Origin: Chryseobacterium aquifrigidense
GTDB lineage: Bacteria > Bacteroidota > Bacteroidia > Flavobacteriales > Weeksellaceae
Reading direction: 5' to 3'
DNA length: 64,000 bases
Assembly: GCF_006716485.1 (NCBI RefSeq)
Contig: NZ_VFPD01000001.1
Coordinates: forward strand, 1,673,096-1,737,095
Of the stretch, positions 37,564-46,337 are shown piece by piece (position 1 is the stretch's first letter; each line of letters opens with the position of its first letter). The notes beneath the pieces were generated by a model, which was not told where the DNA came from, ran no database searches, and saw nothing but the letters and a program-made list of their open reading frames with translations. A program made the position numbers and the translations under genes.

Positions 37564-38400
37564 TTATGATATCCATTGATCTTCTCCGAAGTTAGGTTTT
37601 CTTTTTTCAAGAAATGCATTTCTTCCTTCCTGAGCTTCTTCTGTCATATAGGCAAGACGGGTTGCTTCTCCCGCGAAAACCTGCTGTCCTACCATACCAT
37701 CGTCTGTAAGGTTCATGGCGAATTTCAGCATTCTGATAGACATTGGAGATTTTCCTAAAATTTCTTGTGCCCATTCATAAGCAGTATCTTCTAATTCTGC
37801 ATGAGGAACTACTTTATTGACCATTCCCATTTCGAAAGCTTCCTGAGCGGAATAATTTCTTCCTAAAAAGAAAATCTCACGGGCTTTTTTCTGGCCTACC
37901 ATCTTAGCAAGGTAAGCAGAACCGTAACCACCATCAAAACTGGTAACATCAGCATCTGTCTGCTTGAAAATAGCATGTTCTTCACTTGCTAAAGTAAGGT
38001 CACATACTACGTGAAGTGAGTGTCCTCCACCAACTGCCCATCCCGGAACCACTGCGATCACTACTTTCGGCATGAAACGGATGAGACGCTGAACTTCAAG
38101 GATGTTCAAACGATGTCTTCCGTCTTCTCCTACATATCCCTGGTGTCCTCTGGCTTTCTGATCTCCTCCACTACAAAATGCCCAGCCTCCATCTTTAGGG
38201 CTAGGTCCTTCTCCAGAAAGCAATACAACCCCTATTGAAGGATCTTCATAGGCATCATAAAAAGCATCGTATAATTCTGAAGTTGTTTTAGGTCTGAAAG
38301 CATTGCGCACCTCAGGTCTGTTGAAAGCAATTCTTGCTACTCCGTTAGATTTTTTATAGGTAATATCTTCGTATTCCTTGGCGGTTTTCCACTCGATCAT
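37564..38400 (-). CDS. menB: 1,4-dihydroxy-2-naphthoyl-CoA synthase
   Basis: The 278-residue crotonase-fold enzyme has EVRNAFRPKTTSEL, VLLSGEGPSPKDGGWAFCSG with SGGDQKARGHQGYVG, and VVPGWAVGGGHSLHVVCDLTLA, all diagnostic of MenB. It cyclises o-succinylbenzoyl-CoA in menaquinone synthesis. The C-terminus (AFLEKRKPNF) is normal. It heads the menB-menA direction of transcription. Confidence 0.97.
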   Translation of the reverse strand: MIEWKTAKEYEDITYKKSNGVARIAFNRPEVRNAFRPKTTSELYDAFYDAYEDPSIGVVLLSGEGPSPKDGGWAFCSGGDQKARGHQGYVGEDGRHRLNILEVQRLIRFMPKVVIAVVPGWAVGGGHSLHVVCDLTLASEEHAIFKQTDADVTSFDGGYGSAYLAKMVGQKKAREIFFLGRNYSAQEAFEMGMVNKVVPHAELEDTAYEWAQEILGKSPMSIRMLKFAMNLTDDGMVGQQVFAGEATRLAYMTEEAQEGRNAFLEKRKPNFGEDQWIS

Positions 38401-38552
38401 CTTATAAAAATTTTTCTCAAAGATACGGAATTACAGAGAATTTCTCAGGTTGAAATTTAAGGTTCATCACGATAAAAAACAGAAATTTTGAACAGATGAA
38501 TTTGACATGAAGAATTTTCAACAGAAACTGTATAACAGAGCTGTTAACCGAT

Positions 38553-38587
38553 TAAACCTAACAGGTTTTAAAAACCTGTTAGGTTTA
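38553..38587. repeat. 35-bp perfect palindrome in the gyrA/TPR-menB gap
   Basis: Two 17-bp arms (TAAACCTAACAGGTTTT and its complement) surround a single A. Words of this type (ACCTAACAGGTTTT) occur as scattered palindromes in other Bacteroidota. It lies in a 334-bp gap that otherwise holds no gene. Confidence 0.85.
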
Positions 38588-38682
38588 CAGAATCTAGCTT
38601 AAAAACCATAACAGATCAAAAGTTCCTTTATGAGACATAAAATCCGGATAAGACTCTACGTCAACGCCTTCTGTTTAAAATA

Positions 38683-38710
38683 AAAACCGGAACATTGCTG
38701 TTCCGGTTTT
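38683..38710 (-). terminator. Terminator after the TPR protein gene
   Basis: The 12-bp arms AAAACCGGAACA and TGTTCCGGTTTT are followed on the minus strand by a T-rich run. It ends the gyrA-TPR transcript. Confidence 0.88.
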
Positions 38711-38734
38711 CGTATCTGTTGTTGTTAAAAATGA

Positions 38735-39769
38735 TTATTTTGCTCCAGCAGCTGTAAGTTCAGCTTCTTTAGCTTTCATTTCTTTAACTTTATCTACGTT
38801 TTTAGTTACTACATAAATTTCTTTTAACGCAGTAACAGCTTCAATATTTTTTGGTGCTACTTTATACCATCCTTCTGCAAATGGTAATGCTTTAGCAAAT
38901 CTTTCTCTTCTTGCATCGATTAATTTAGATGCCTCGTCTGGCTTATCTTTTCTCAATGCATTAATATCTGCCACTACTTTAGAGTCATCACCAATCGTAG
39001 TATATACCAAATTTTGGTAAGCGTCAGCAAAATCAGGTTTTAATTCGATTGCTTTCTTGAATGCTTCTAAAGCATCTGCAACCGTTTCAGGTTTTTTACT
39101 CTGCATTACCCCTAAATTAAACCAGCTTACTGCATCATTTGGATTTTTCGCCAATTGTTCCTTCAATCCTGCAACAAATTTTTCTGTGTTTCCTGACTGA
39201 AGATATGCAGTAGTCTGAGCTTCTTTAAGCTTGGCATTGTTCGGGAATTTAGCTAATCCCTTATCAATAATCACAAGTGCTTCATTAGCTTTTTTAGCAT
39301 TCAGAAGTAATGAAACCAATGTTTCATACAAATCAGTCTCTATACTTTTAGATTGTTCAGTTTTGAAATCAGTATAGTCTGAATTTTTCTTCATCACCTC
39401 CCAGGTTGCTTTATCAAAATTCACAACCTGGCCACTTTTCTTTTCTTTTGCTGTATAAGTGGTTTCTACACCTGTAAATCCTGAATTCACAAGATCTGTA
39501 TATATTTTGATAGACTGGTCACTGTTATTAGCTAACGCGTGGCTAAGTCCTGCATAATACATATATATTTTATTGTCCTGACCGCTGGATTTTAATAAGT
39601 CATAAACTTCAATAAACTTAGGTGCTGCTGCTGCATAATTTTTTGCATCATAGGCAGCCATAGCTGCTTTGTTGGCTTCCTGAAGCTTTGCATTCAGAGC
39701 ATTTGCATCTTTTTGCGCGAAAACAAAAGCAGACGCCACGATAGCCATTCCTAAAATTAGTTTCTTCAT
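38735..39769 (-). CDS. Exported tetratricopeptide-repeat protein
   Basis: The 344-residue protein has a signal peptide (residues 1-19, VASAFVFAQ). The mature part contains TPR units with the expected small and hydrophobic pattern, e.g. AVSWFNLGVMQSKKPETVAD followed by ALEAFKKAIELKPDFADAYQ near residue 225. It is probably periplasmic or outer-membrane associated and scaffolds protein complexes. It follows gyrA by 29 bp and probably shares its transcript. Confidence 0.88.
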   Translation of the reverse strand: MKKLILGMAIVASAFVFAQKDANALNAKLQEANKAAMAAYDAKNYAAAAPKFIEVYDLLKSSGQDNKIYMYYAGLSHALANNSDQSIKIYTDLVNSGFTGVETTYTAKEKKSGQVVNFDKATWEVMKKNSDYTDFKTEQSKSIETDLYETLVSLLLNAKKANEALVIIDKGLAKFPNNAKLKEAQTTAYLQSGNTEKFVAGLKEQLAKNPNDAVSWFNLGVMQSKKPETVADALEAFKKAIELKPDFADAYQNLVYTTIGDDSKVVADINALRKDKPDEASKLIDARRERFAKALPFAEGWYKVAPKNIEAVTALKEIYVVTKNVDKVKEMKAKEAELTAAGAK

Positions 39770-39798
39770 AATAACTATTCTATATTTAATTGTACAAT

Positions 39799-42408
39799 TT
39801 ATTCTTCAGAATCAGAATTCTCATTCTCCTCTGCCGGGTTTTCATTTCCAGCCTGAGGTGTTACATTGTCATTTTCCTGGTTATCAAATAGCGATCCTAC
39901 AACTCCTTCTTCTGTTTCTTCTGTTTCTTCAAGTTCTTCAGAATCTTCTTCTACATCTTTATCCATTTCTACTTTTGCAATGGCTGCAATTTCGTCATTT
40001 TTCTTAAGGTTGATCAGTTTTACTCCCTGAGTATTTCTACCCATTACTCTCATTTCGTCCATTCCCATTCTGATGGCAACACCGGATTTGTTGATAATCA
40101 TTAATCCGTCTTCGTCTGTTACATTTTGAATAGCGATAAGGTTTCCTGTTTTTTCAGTAATGTTCAGGGTAATAACTCCTTTTCCTCCTCTGTTGGTAAT
40201 TCTGTAGTCTTCTACTGCAGTTCTCTTTCCGTATCCTTTCTCAGATACTACAAGTACTGTTTCGTTCTCTACATCGTTCACAACAATCATACCAATAGCT
40301 TCGTCACCATCTTCAAGCAAGATACCTCTTACCCCGATAGATCCTCTACCTACTTCTCTTACTTTCTCTTCAGGGAAACGGATACATTTACCATTTTTAG
40401 TAGCAATCATGATCTGAGATGTTCCATTGGTAAGATAAGCTCCTAATAACTGGTCATTATCTCTGATCTCGATAGCATTTACTCCATTTACTCTTGGTCT
40501 TGAATACGCTTCTAATGATGTTTTCTTGATAGTACCGTTTTTGGTTACCATCACAACGCTCATTTGATTTACATATTCGGAATCCTTAAGATTGTTTGTT
40601 CTGATATAAGCTTTAATCTTATCATCCGGTTCAATGTTGATAAGGTTTTGTACTGCTCTTCCTTTTGCTGTTTTGGAGCCTTCAGGAATTTCAAATACTC
40701 TTAGCCAATAACATCTTCCTTTTTCTGTAAAGAATAACATGTACTGGTGGTTGGTTGCAGAAACAATATACTCAAGGAAGTCGGAATCCCTTGTTGTTGC
40801 TGCTTTGTTTCCTACACCTCCTCTACTTTGAATTTTATATTCTGAAAGCGAAGTTCTCTTGATGTATCCTGCGTGAGAGATTGTAAGAACTACAGATTCA
40901 TTCGGGATAATATCTTCGATAGACATTTCTCCTCCTGAATAATCAATTTCAGTTCTTCTTTCGTCTCCGTATTTTTCTTTGATTTCGATCAATTCATCTT
41001 TGATAATCTGGAATCTTCTTGGCTCATTGGCTAAGATGTCTTCAAGATTTGCAATTTCTTTCATGATTGCATCGTACTCATCGCGGATCTTATCAAGCTC
41101 CATTCCTGTAAGACGAGCTAATCTAAGATCCAGAATTGCCTGAGCCTGAATATCTGAAAGTTCAAATGCCTCGATCAAGCCTTCTTTTGCAGCCTGAGGG
41201 TTGGCACTGTGACGGATAATAGAGATGGCTCTATCCAGGGAATCCTGAGTTCCGATCACTTTCATGAATCCTTCAAGAATGTGTGCTCTTTCCTTTGCTT
41301 TTTTAAGTTCAAACTGAGTTCTTCTTACGATTACCTCATGTCTGTGTTCTACAAAGTGGTGAATGATATCTTTAAGGTTCAGCTGCTCCGGTCTTCCGTG
41401 TACCAATGCAATATTATTAACACTGAAAGAAGTCTGAAGTGCTGTATATTTATATAATAGGTTAAGAACTACATTCGGGATTGCGTCATTTTTCAATTCG
41501 TAAACCACACGAAGTCCTTTTCTATCCGATTCGTCTCTGATTTCGTGGATTCCAGGGATTTTTTCGTCTTTAACAAGCTCTGCTGTTCTGGCGATCATTT
41601 CCGCTTTGTTCACCTGATAAGGGATTTCAGTAACGATAATAGCGTTTCTGTTTCCGATCTCATCAAAGTTAACTTTCGCTCTTAAAACCACTCTACCTCT
41701 TCCTGTATGGAAAGCATCTCTTACTCCGTCATATCCATAGATGATACCACCTGTAGGGAAATCCGGCGCAATAATGTGCTGCATCAGTTCGTCAATCGTA
41801 ATTTCTTTATTATCGATATAAGCACAGATTGCATCTACAGATTCTGACAGGTTATGGGGCGCCATATTGGTTGCCATACCTACTGCAATACCGGAAGTAC
41901 CATTAACCAAAAGGTTCGGAACTTTAGTTGGCATTACGGTTGGTTCCTGTAAACTATCATCGAAGTTATTCTGAAAATCAACTGTTTCTTTGTCTAGGTC
42001 TGAAAGAACCTCATCAGAGATTTTTTTCAATCTTGCCTCGGTATAACGCATTGCTGCAGGCGGATCACCATCCATAGAACCGAAGTTACCTTGTCCGTCT
42101 ACCTGAGGATAACGTAAGCTCCAATCCTGTGCCATTCTTACCATAGCATCATATACAGAGGAATCTCCATGCGGGTGATATTTACCTAATACATCCCCAA
42201 CAATTCTCGCAGATTTTAAATACTTTCTGTTAGAAAATACCCCTAATCCATACATACCATAAAGTACTCTTCTATGAACGGGTTTCAAGCCATCTCTTAC
42301 ATCCGGCAACGCTCTTGAAACGATAACGGACATCGAATAATCGATATAAGACGACTTCATTTCATCAACAATGTTGATAGGAATCAGTCTTTCTCCTTCT
42401 TTTTGCAT
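39799..42408 (-). CDS. gyrA: DNA gyrase subunit A
   Basis: The 869-residue protein (ATG at 42408; an in-frame TTG two codons upstream is possible) holds the topoisomerase IIA breakage-reunion domain with the catalytic tyrosine in [11 protein letters not shown]. The region [17 protein letters not shown] has wild-type Ser and Asp at the two main quinolone-resistance positions. The C-terminal beta-pinwheel starts near 510. Its GyrA box reads QSRGGVG, differing from the E. coli QRRGGKG, a variation seen in Bacteroidota. The tail from about 820 is strongly acidic ([15 protein letters not shown]). It supercoils DNA with GyrB in the cytoplasm. Confidence 0.97.
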   Translation of the reverse strand: MQKEGERLIPINIVDEMKSSYIDYSMSVIVSRALPDVRDGLKPVHRRVLYGMYGLGVFSNRKYLKSARIVGDVLGKYHPHGDSSVYDAMVRMAQDWSLRYPQVDGQGNFGSMDGDPPAAMRYTEARLKKISDEVLSDLDKETVDFQNNFDDSLQEPTVMPTKVPNLLVNGTSGIAVGMATNMAPHNLSESVDAICAYIDNKEITIDELMQHIIAPDFPTGGIIYGYDGVRDAFHTGRGRVVLRAKVNFDEIGNRNAIIVTEIPYQVNKAEMIARTAELVKDEKIPGIHEIRDESDRKGLRVVYELKNDAIPNVVLNLLYKYTALQTSFSVNNIALVHGRPEQLNLKDIIHHFVEHRHEVIVRRTQFELKKAKERAHILEGFMKVIGTQDSLDRAISIIRHSANPQAAKEGLIEAFELSDIQAQAILDLRLARLTGMELDKIRDEYDAIMKEIANLEDILANEPRRFQIIKDELIEIKEKYGDERRTEIDYSGGEMSIEDIIPNESVVLTISHAGYIKRTSLSEYKIQSRGGVGNKAATTRDSDFLEYIVSATNHQYMLFFTEKGRCYWLRVFEIPEGSKTAKGRAVQNLINIEPDDKIKAYIRTNNLKDSEYVNQMSVVMVTKNGTIKKTSLEAYSRPRVNGVNAIEIRDNDQLLGAYLTNGTSQIMIATKNGKCIRFPEEKVREVGRGSIGVRGILLEDGDEAIGMIVVNDVENETVLVVSEKGYGKRTAVEDYRITNRGGKGVITLNITEKTGNLIAIQNVTDEDGLMIINKSGVAIRMGMDEMRVMGRNTQGVKLINLKKNDEIAAIAKVEMDKDVEEDSEELEETEETEEGVVGSLFDNQENDNVTPQAGNENPAEENENSDSEE

Positions 42409-42558
42409 AAACAAATTTTATTGTAATGATATTCAGACCCTTAGCTGTAAGTCTGAAAATTATTTATTTCCAATTTTTATTAACGGGCTAATTTACGAAA
42501 AAAATGCCGATTTTTGCTGTAGAATTTATCCAAAAAAATCTTAAAAATTCATAAAAAT

Positions 42559-42873
42559 ATGAGCGTATTAAGTATAACTTTCCACTGCACGAAAGATAAC
42601 CTGGAAGAATGGGAAAATTATATTGATGAAACACTGGTTTTAATGACTGAAAACCTGCTGGATGTCAACAAATATATTCTTTCTGAAGTGCACAGTGACT
42701 TTATTGAAGAAGGTAAAAATTATAATCTCCTTTTAATTTTTGATAATAATGAAGTAAGGGAAGATTTTATTCAAAGCGAACTTTTGAATATTTCCGAAAG
42801 AATCGAGAAGAAGTTCGGGCAGGAAGTAATGGTTTTCAATACCTTCCTTAATCCCAAAAAATCGAGATTATAA
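42559..42873 (+). CDS. DUF4286 family protein
   Basis: The 104-residue soluble protein fits the Bacteroidota DUF4286 family, starting MSVLSITFHCTKDNLEEWENY and continuing with LLLIFDNNEVREDFIQSE and VMVFNTFLNPKKSRL. Function unknown. It is divergent from gyrA, and a bidirectional terminator separates it from the small lipoprotein gene. Confidence 0.85.
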   Translation: MSVLSITFHCTKDNLEEWENYIDETLVLMTENLLDVNKYILSEVHSDFIEEGKNYNLLLIFDNNEVREDFIQSELLNISERIEKKFGQEVMVFNTFLNPKKSRL

Positions 42874-42884
42874 CTGATCATAAA

Positions 42885-42912
42885 AAAAGCACTGAAAAAA
42901 ATCAGTGCTTTT
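42885..42912. terminator. Bidirectional terminator
   Basis: Perfect 11-bp arms AAAAGCACTGA and TCAGTGCTTTT with a 6-nt A loop lie between the convergent DUF4286 and small lipoprotein genes. Confidence 0.9.
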
Positions 42913-42916
42913 CTTT

Positions 42917-43144
42917 TTATCTGTGATGTCCATGACCACGGCCCTTACCTTTGTGATGATGCCCGCGATCGTCATAAATATACACTTTCTTTACCTGGCC
43001 TGGTGCGTAGTACCTCGCACTTCCGCCATAATACCTTTTTGCATGGCCCGGAGGCATTCTTCTTCCGTGATGATCGTGTACCACACAAGAAGACAGCATT
43101 ATTACTACCACAGCTACCCCAGCCATTTTAAACATACTTTTCAT
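42917..43144 (-). CDS. Small His-rich lipoprotein A (tandem paralogue)
   Basis: The 75-residue protein (ATG at 43144) has a lipoprotein signal with lipobox MLSSC followed by VVHDHHGRRMPPGHAKRYYG, GSARYYAPGQVKKVYIYDD and a C-terminal Gly/His/Lys-rich tail (HHHKGKGRGHGHH). The tail may bind metal. It is a paralogue of the neighbouring lipoprotein B: both share VVHD, PPG.AK, GGSA..YAPGQVKK. It is envelope-located and of unknown role. Confidence 0.78.
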   Translation of the reverse strand: MKSMFKMAGVAVVVIMLSSCVVHDHHGRRMPPGHAKRYYGGSARYYAPGQVKKVYIYDDRGHHHKGKGRGHGHHR

Positions 43145-43258
43145 TATTTTCACTTTTTCAATTTCGTTAGCGAAATATATCAATGTTAATGCCAAAAGAA
43201 ATTGAAATTAAGCTAATGTATGTTAAAACTGGCTGCTAATTTTTTATTTTGAATATTG

Positions 43259-43438
43259 TTAATTACCGCTTCTTTTTTTCACCTGCCCGGGAGCATAATC
43301 CTTTGCACTTCCACCAAACACTTTCTTAGCCTGCCCTGGCGGAACTGTTTTCACACGATGTCCATTGTCATGAACTACACATGATGACAGCATAAACATC
43401 ACAATAAGGACTCCTGTAACTTTAATTAAATTTTTCAT
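43259..43438 (-). CDS. Small lipoprotein B (tandem paralogue)
   Basis: The 59-residue protein (ATG at 43438) has lipobox MLSSC and a short mature part with VKTVPPGQAKKVFGGSA then KDYAPGQVKKRSGN. It matches lipoprotein A but lacks its His-rich tail. The upstream regions of both share AATGCCA..A and CTTTTTCA words, so promoter and gene were duplicated together. The heptamer array starts about 67 bp upstream of the ATG. Confidence 0.75.
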   Translation of the reverse strand: MKNLIKVTGVLIVMFMLSSCVVHDNGHRVKTVPPGQAKKVFGGSAKDYAPGQVKKRSGN

Positions 43439-43505
43439 TATTTCTACTTTTTCACTTTTAATATAACAATGGTAATGCCAAAAATTCAAAGTTCAAAATT
43501 TAAAG

Positions 43506-43554
43506 TTTAAGGTTTAAGGTTTAAGGTTTAAGGTTTAAGGTTTAAGGTTTAAGG
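43506..43554. repeat. Tandem array of seven TTTAAGG heptamers
   Basis: Seven perfect copies of TTTAAGG plus a partial unit, 67-116 bp upstream of the lipoprotein B start codon. Preceding sequence (TTCAAAGTTCAAAATTTAAAG) shows degenerate related words. Such arrays slip during replication and could vary upstream DNA length. Confidence 0.95.
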
Positions 43555-43646
43555 TTTCAATATACAGCCTTTTATTGTCAATGGTCAATTTGCTTCGCAA
43601 GTCAATAGTGAATTTTGGAATGGAGATCAGTGTGCTTATCATACCT

Positions 43647-43701
<55 letters not shown>

Positions 43702-43707
43702 AATTCT

Positions 43708-44199
43708 CTAGACGTTTTCGCTTCTTTTTTCCATAAGGATAAGATCTTTCCATTCTCCGTTGAGCTTTCCGATTTTTTTACGAACGCCTACTATTCTGAA
43801 ACCATTTTTCTGGTGAAATTTGATAGAAGTTTCATTTTCAGAGAAGATATTGGTCTGCAATGTCCAGAATCCATGATCCTCGCTGTCCAAAATCAATTTT
43901 TTAAGCAATACGGAACCCAATCCCTTTCCCTGGTATTCATTATCAAAATAAATGCTTACTTCTGCAACTCCTTTATAACATTCTCTTTTGCTGACGGGTT
44001 TTAAGGCACACCATCCTACAACTTCATTATTCTCATTTTCCAAAACCCAGCGGCAGTCGTTGAAATATCCCATACTCCAGGCTTCAGCAGTTGGAACTTC
44101 TGTTTCAAAAGTGGAAATTCCACCGTCTATTCCCTGGCGGAAAATTTCAAGAACCCTGGCTTCATCACTGGGAAGCATTTCTCTTAGTTCGTAATTCAT
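43708..44199 (-). CDS. GNAT acetyltransferase (phosphinothricin/MnaT-like)
   Basis: The 163-residue protein has GNAT features: LREMLPSDEARVLEIFRQGI, the FETEVPTAEAW segment, the acetyl-CoA loop YQGKGLGSVLLKKLI, and FHQKNGFRIVGVRKKIGK. The family acetylates the amino group of small compounds such as phosphinothricin or methionine sulfoximine; the substrate is unknown. It follows the DUF421 gene by 5 bp and they are likely one operon. Confidence 0.88.
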   Translation of the reverse strand: MNYELREMLPSDEARVLEIFRQGIDGGISTFETEVPTAEAWSMGYFNDCRWVLENENNEVVGWCALKPVSKRECYKGVAEVSIYFDNEYQGKGLGSVLLKKLILDSEDHGFWTLQTNIFSENETSIKFHQKNGFRIVGVRKKIGKLNGEWKDLILMEKRSENV

Positions 44200-44204
44200 C
44201 GTAT

Positions 44205-44717
44205 TTAATTGTATTTTCTTTTAATTTTTCTTTTAATCCTTGAATAATGAGTCTGTTTACTCTTCTCATCCTGAGAAACGACACTGATATTTCCATCCAC
44301 TTCAAGAACGGAAAGCTTTACATTATTTATGTTTTCAATTCCATGTTCTCTTATCGCTTCTTCTAATTCACTTTCCGTAATCTTTACGCGATTCAGGGCT
44401 GCCTGATCTGCAATCCCATCTCTGATCAAAATAACAGGTTCATCTTCCATGAAAGTCTGAAAGGAGCGACTGGAAAACATAATTCTTTTCAAAATAAAAT
44501 TAGCAACAAACAAAACCAATGCCGCAATAATTCCGCCTTGGAGAGAGGTGTCAGGGCCTACCATCGCATTCTGGACAGCATTTGAAATTAACAGCAGTAA
44601 TACTACATCTCCTGCATTGAGCTGAGAAAGCTGATTTTTACCAAATAAACGGATGGCAATTACCATAAAAAGGTAAACGCAGAGGGAACGGACAGCAACG
44701 TTAAGAATAGGATCCAC
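44205..44717 (-). CDS. DUF421 (YetF/YcaP-type) membrane protein
   Basis: The 170-residue protein has two to three N-terminal membrane helices and the DUF421 motif AIRLFGKNQLSQLNAGDVVLLL, then a soluble domain (VILIRDGIADQAALNRVKI, SELEEAIREHGIENINN). The family is widespread and not understood. The start is GTG at 44717, giving a family-like N-terminus (DPILNVAVRSL). It is upstream of the GNAT gene. Confidence 0.87.
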   Translation of the reverse strand: MDPILNVAVRSLCVYLFMVIAIRLFGKNQLSQLNAGDVVLLLLISNAVQNAMVGPDTSLQGGIIAALVLFVANFILKRIMFSSRSFQTFMEDEPVILIRDGIADQAALNRVKITESELEEAIREHGIENINNVKLSVLEVDGNISVVSQDEKSKQTHYSRIKRKIKRKYN

Positions 44718-44837
44718 AATTTTTTTATCTACTCAAATGTATCGATTTTTGTGATTTGTAAAAAATATTTTATGGACAGATTTTGGTATACATTTTGAGC
44801 CTGAAGTTCTGACAAATACCACAAAAATTAATGTCTC

Positions 44838-45383
44838 ATGAAAAAATTATTTCTCTGTTTAGTAATATTCCTGTTCTTTGTATCCTGCAAGAAGAGCGAG
44901 CCTCAGTCTGCTGCGTCTTCGGAGGCGGCCATCACCGAAAAAGTTAATGAGCTTTATACGCAATATGGAAAATCTAACGAAGCTATTTATAACCAACCCA
45001 TTCCGGATACTTTATTTTCTCAGAATTTAAAAAAAGTTTTAGACGAGGCAATAAGTGCATCAAAGGCTGATATTGAAAAGGTAAAGAATAGTGATCATCC
45101 TGATGAAAAACCTTTAATTTTTGAAGGCGCTATGTTTTCCAGCCTGTATGAAGGATTTACAGATTATAAGATCAAATCTGTCAAAATACAGGATAAAACT
45201 GCTGAGGCATTGGTAGCTTTTGAATACAATATGGCTTCCCCTAAGGTAACATGGATGGATACAGTAAATCTCACCAATACAGATGAAGGATGGAGAGTTG
45301 ATAATATTACTTTTGATACAATAGGAAATTCTAATGATCTTAGAGCAAAATTAACAGAATTTGTTAAGAGTACACAACAATAG
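44838..45383 (+). CDS. Small lipoprotein, possible DUF3828/NTF2-like
   Basis: The 181-residue protein has lipobox FFVSC (cysteine near residue 17) and a mature alpha/beta domain; the TNTDEGWRVDNITFD motif near the end is common in DUF3828-type lipoproteins that resemble NTF2-like folds. It is envelope-located with unknown function. It ends at a strong bidirectional terminator shared with the convergent GG-leader peptide gene. Confidence 0.78.
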   Translation: MKKLFLCLVIFLFFVSCKKSEPQSAASSEAAITEKVNELYTQYGKSNEAIYNQPIPDTLFSQNLKKVLDEAISASKADIEKVKNSDHPDEKPLIFEGAMFSSLYEGFTDYKIKSVKIQDKTAEALVAFEYNMASPKVTWMDTVNLTNTDEGWRVDNITFDTIGNSNDLRAKLTEFVKSTQQ

Positions 45384-45384
45384 A

Positions 45385-45409
45385 AAAGCCGCTTTTTGTA
45401 AGCGGCTTT
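45385..45409. terminator. Bidirectional terminator at the GG-leader gene
   Basis: The 10-bp arms AAAGCCGCTT and AAGCGGCTTT with a short T-rich loop and a following T run. It lies 6 bp beyond the GG-leader stop codon. Confidence 0.88.
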
Positions 45410-45414
45410 ATTTT

Positions 45415-45549
45415 TTACGGGCACTGAACGATTGGAACGTCGCTGCAAATTACTTTATTTGCCCACTCGCAAAACGTACAGTATTTTACAGGTGCTCCTC
45501 CGTACACTGACTTCAAATCTGACTTTGTCAGCTTCTTTAAATTTTTCAT
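45415..45549 (-). CDS. Double-glycine-leader four-cysteine peptide (bacteriocin-like)
   Basis: A 44-codon gene encodes MKNLKKLTKSDLKSVYGG as a canonical double-glycine leader (residues 1-18), then a 26-residue core that starts APVKYCTF and has four cysteines (C24, C27, C35, C43). The leader fits the class cleaved at GG by C39-peptidase ABC exporters, and the core could form two disulfides or be modified. Bacteroidota, including Chryseobacterium, carry many such unassigned 'bacteriocin-like' peptides. A -7 element (TAATTTTG on the minus strand) lies 23 bp upstream, and a strong terminator follows. No exporter, immunity or modification gene is next to it, so function and export are unknown. Confidence 0.85.
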   Translation of the reverse strand: MKNLKKLTKSDLKSVYGGAPVKYCTFCEWANKVICSDVPIVQCP

Positions 45550-45572
45550 ATAGTTTTAATTTTATGGTAGCC

Positions 45573-45580
45573 CAAAATTA
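45573..45580 (-). promoter_or_regulatory. -7 element (TAATTTTG) of the GG-leader peptide gene
   Basis: A TAnnTTTG match on the minus strand ends 23 bp before the ATG at 45549. No well-spaced -33 element was seen (the nearest TTG is 25 bp away). Confidence 0.55.
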
Positions 45581-45663
45581 AAATCTTATACTCTATTGTT
45601 TATTACAACTTGAACTGATAAGTTTTCATTATTCACACATTATTGAATAATATGCAATAAATA

Positions 45664-46068
45664 CTATCTGCTGTGAATCTCTACTGTTACAGGCATTACG
45701 TAAGTATACGCAACCATATTATCAGTTAGTTTTTTGCGGTCTACTTTGTAATCAAGATCACTTAATACTGTTTCAATTTCTTTACTTACAGTTTTACAAT
45801 CACCAGTGGAATGTACATTAACGATCTTCCCATTTTTTGCAATATCAAATTTCACCACAGAGTTTACGGTTCCCTGTTTGTAATCAGGGTTGGTAAGGTC
45901 AAAATTGGCTTCTAATTTATTTCTGATATCGTTAAAAGTTTCACTCCTGTTCAACTGAATTTCCTGAATGGTATTATGATCTGTAGTTTGAGCTTTAGCA
46001 GTGTTCAAAACAGCAGCAAATCCGCAAACGAAAAGTGAAGCTATCAATATTTGAATTCTATTTTTCAT
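45664..46068 (-). CDS. Exported protein with a TonB-C-terminal-like domain
   Basis: The 134-residue protein has a signal peptide (residues 1-26, ending TAKAQ). The mature part SVVKFDIAKNGKIVNVHSTG and the following conserved tail resemble the C-terminal domain of TonB energy transducers, as seen in many short Bacteroidota proteins that lack the membrane anchor. It is probably periplasmic. Its role is unknown. It lies upstream of the GG-leader gene in the same direction with a 114-bp gap. Confidence 0.72.
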   Translation of the reverse strand: MKNRIQILIASLFVCGFAAVLNTAKAQTTDHNTIQEIQLNRSETFNDIRNKLEANFDLTNPDYKQGTVNSVVKFDIAKNGKIVNVHSTGDCKTVSKEIETVLSDLDYKVDRKKLTDNMVAYTYVMPVTVEIHSR

Positions 46069-46256
46069 AACTAACTGGTTTTAAATATTATACTAACCTA
46101 TTTTTGTATCTCTTAACCAAAGTTATTAAAAATAATTCATATTAATTTTACATTCAGTTAACATTGAGTTAACATTCAAGATTAATTAACTGATTATCAG
46201 TGTTATAAATTTTAAAAATAATTGAAAATTTAATATTGGAGGGTAATTTTAAGCAT

Positions 46257-46288
46257 AAAAAAGGCTAAACCTGATGAGTTTAGCCAAT
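46257..46288 (-). terminator. Terminator after uvrA
   Basis: The 8-bp arms GGCTAAAC (46263-46270) and GTTTAGCC (46278-46285) are followed on the minus strand by a T run. It is located 50 bp past the uvrA stop. Confidence 0.82.
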
Positions 46289-46337
46289 AATTATCTCGAT
46301 TTTTTATTTTAAAAATGCTCTATCCTTTTATGAATAC

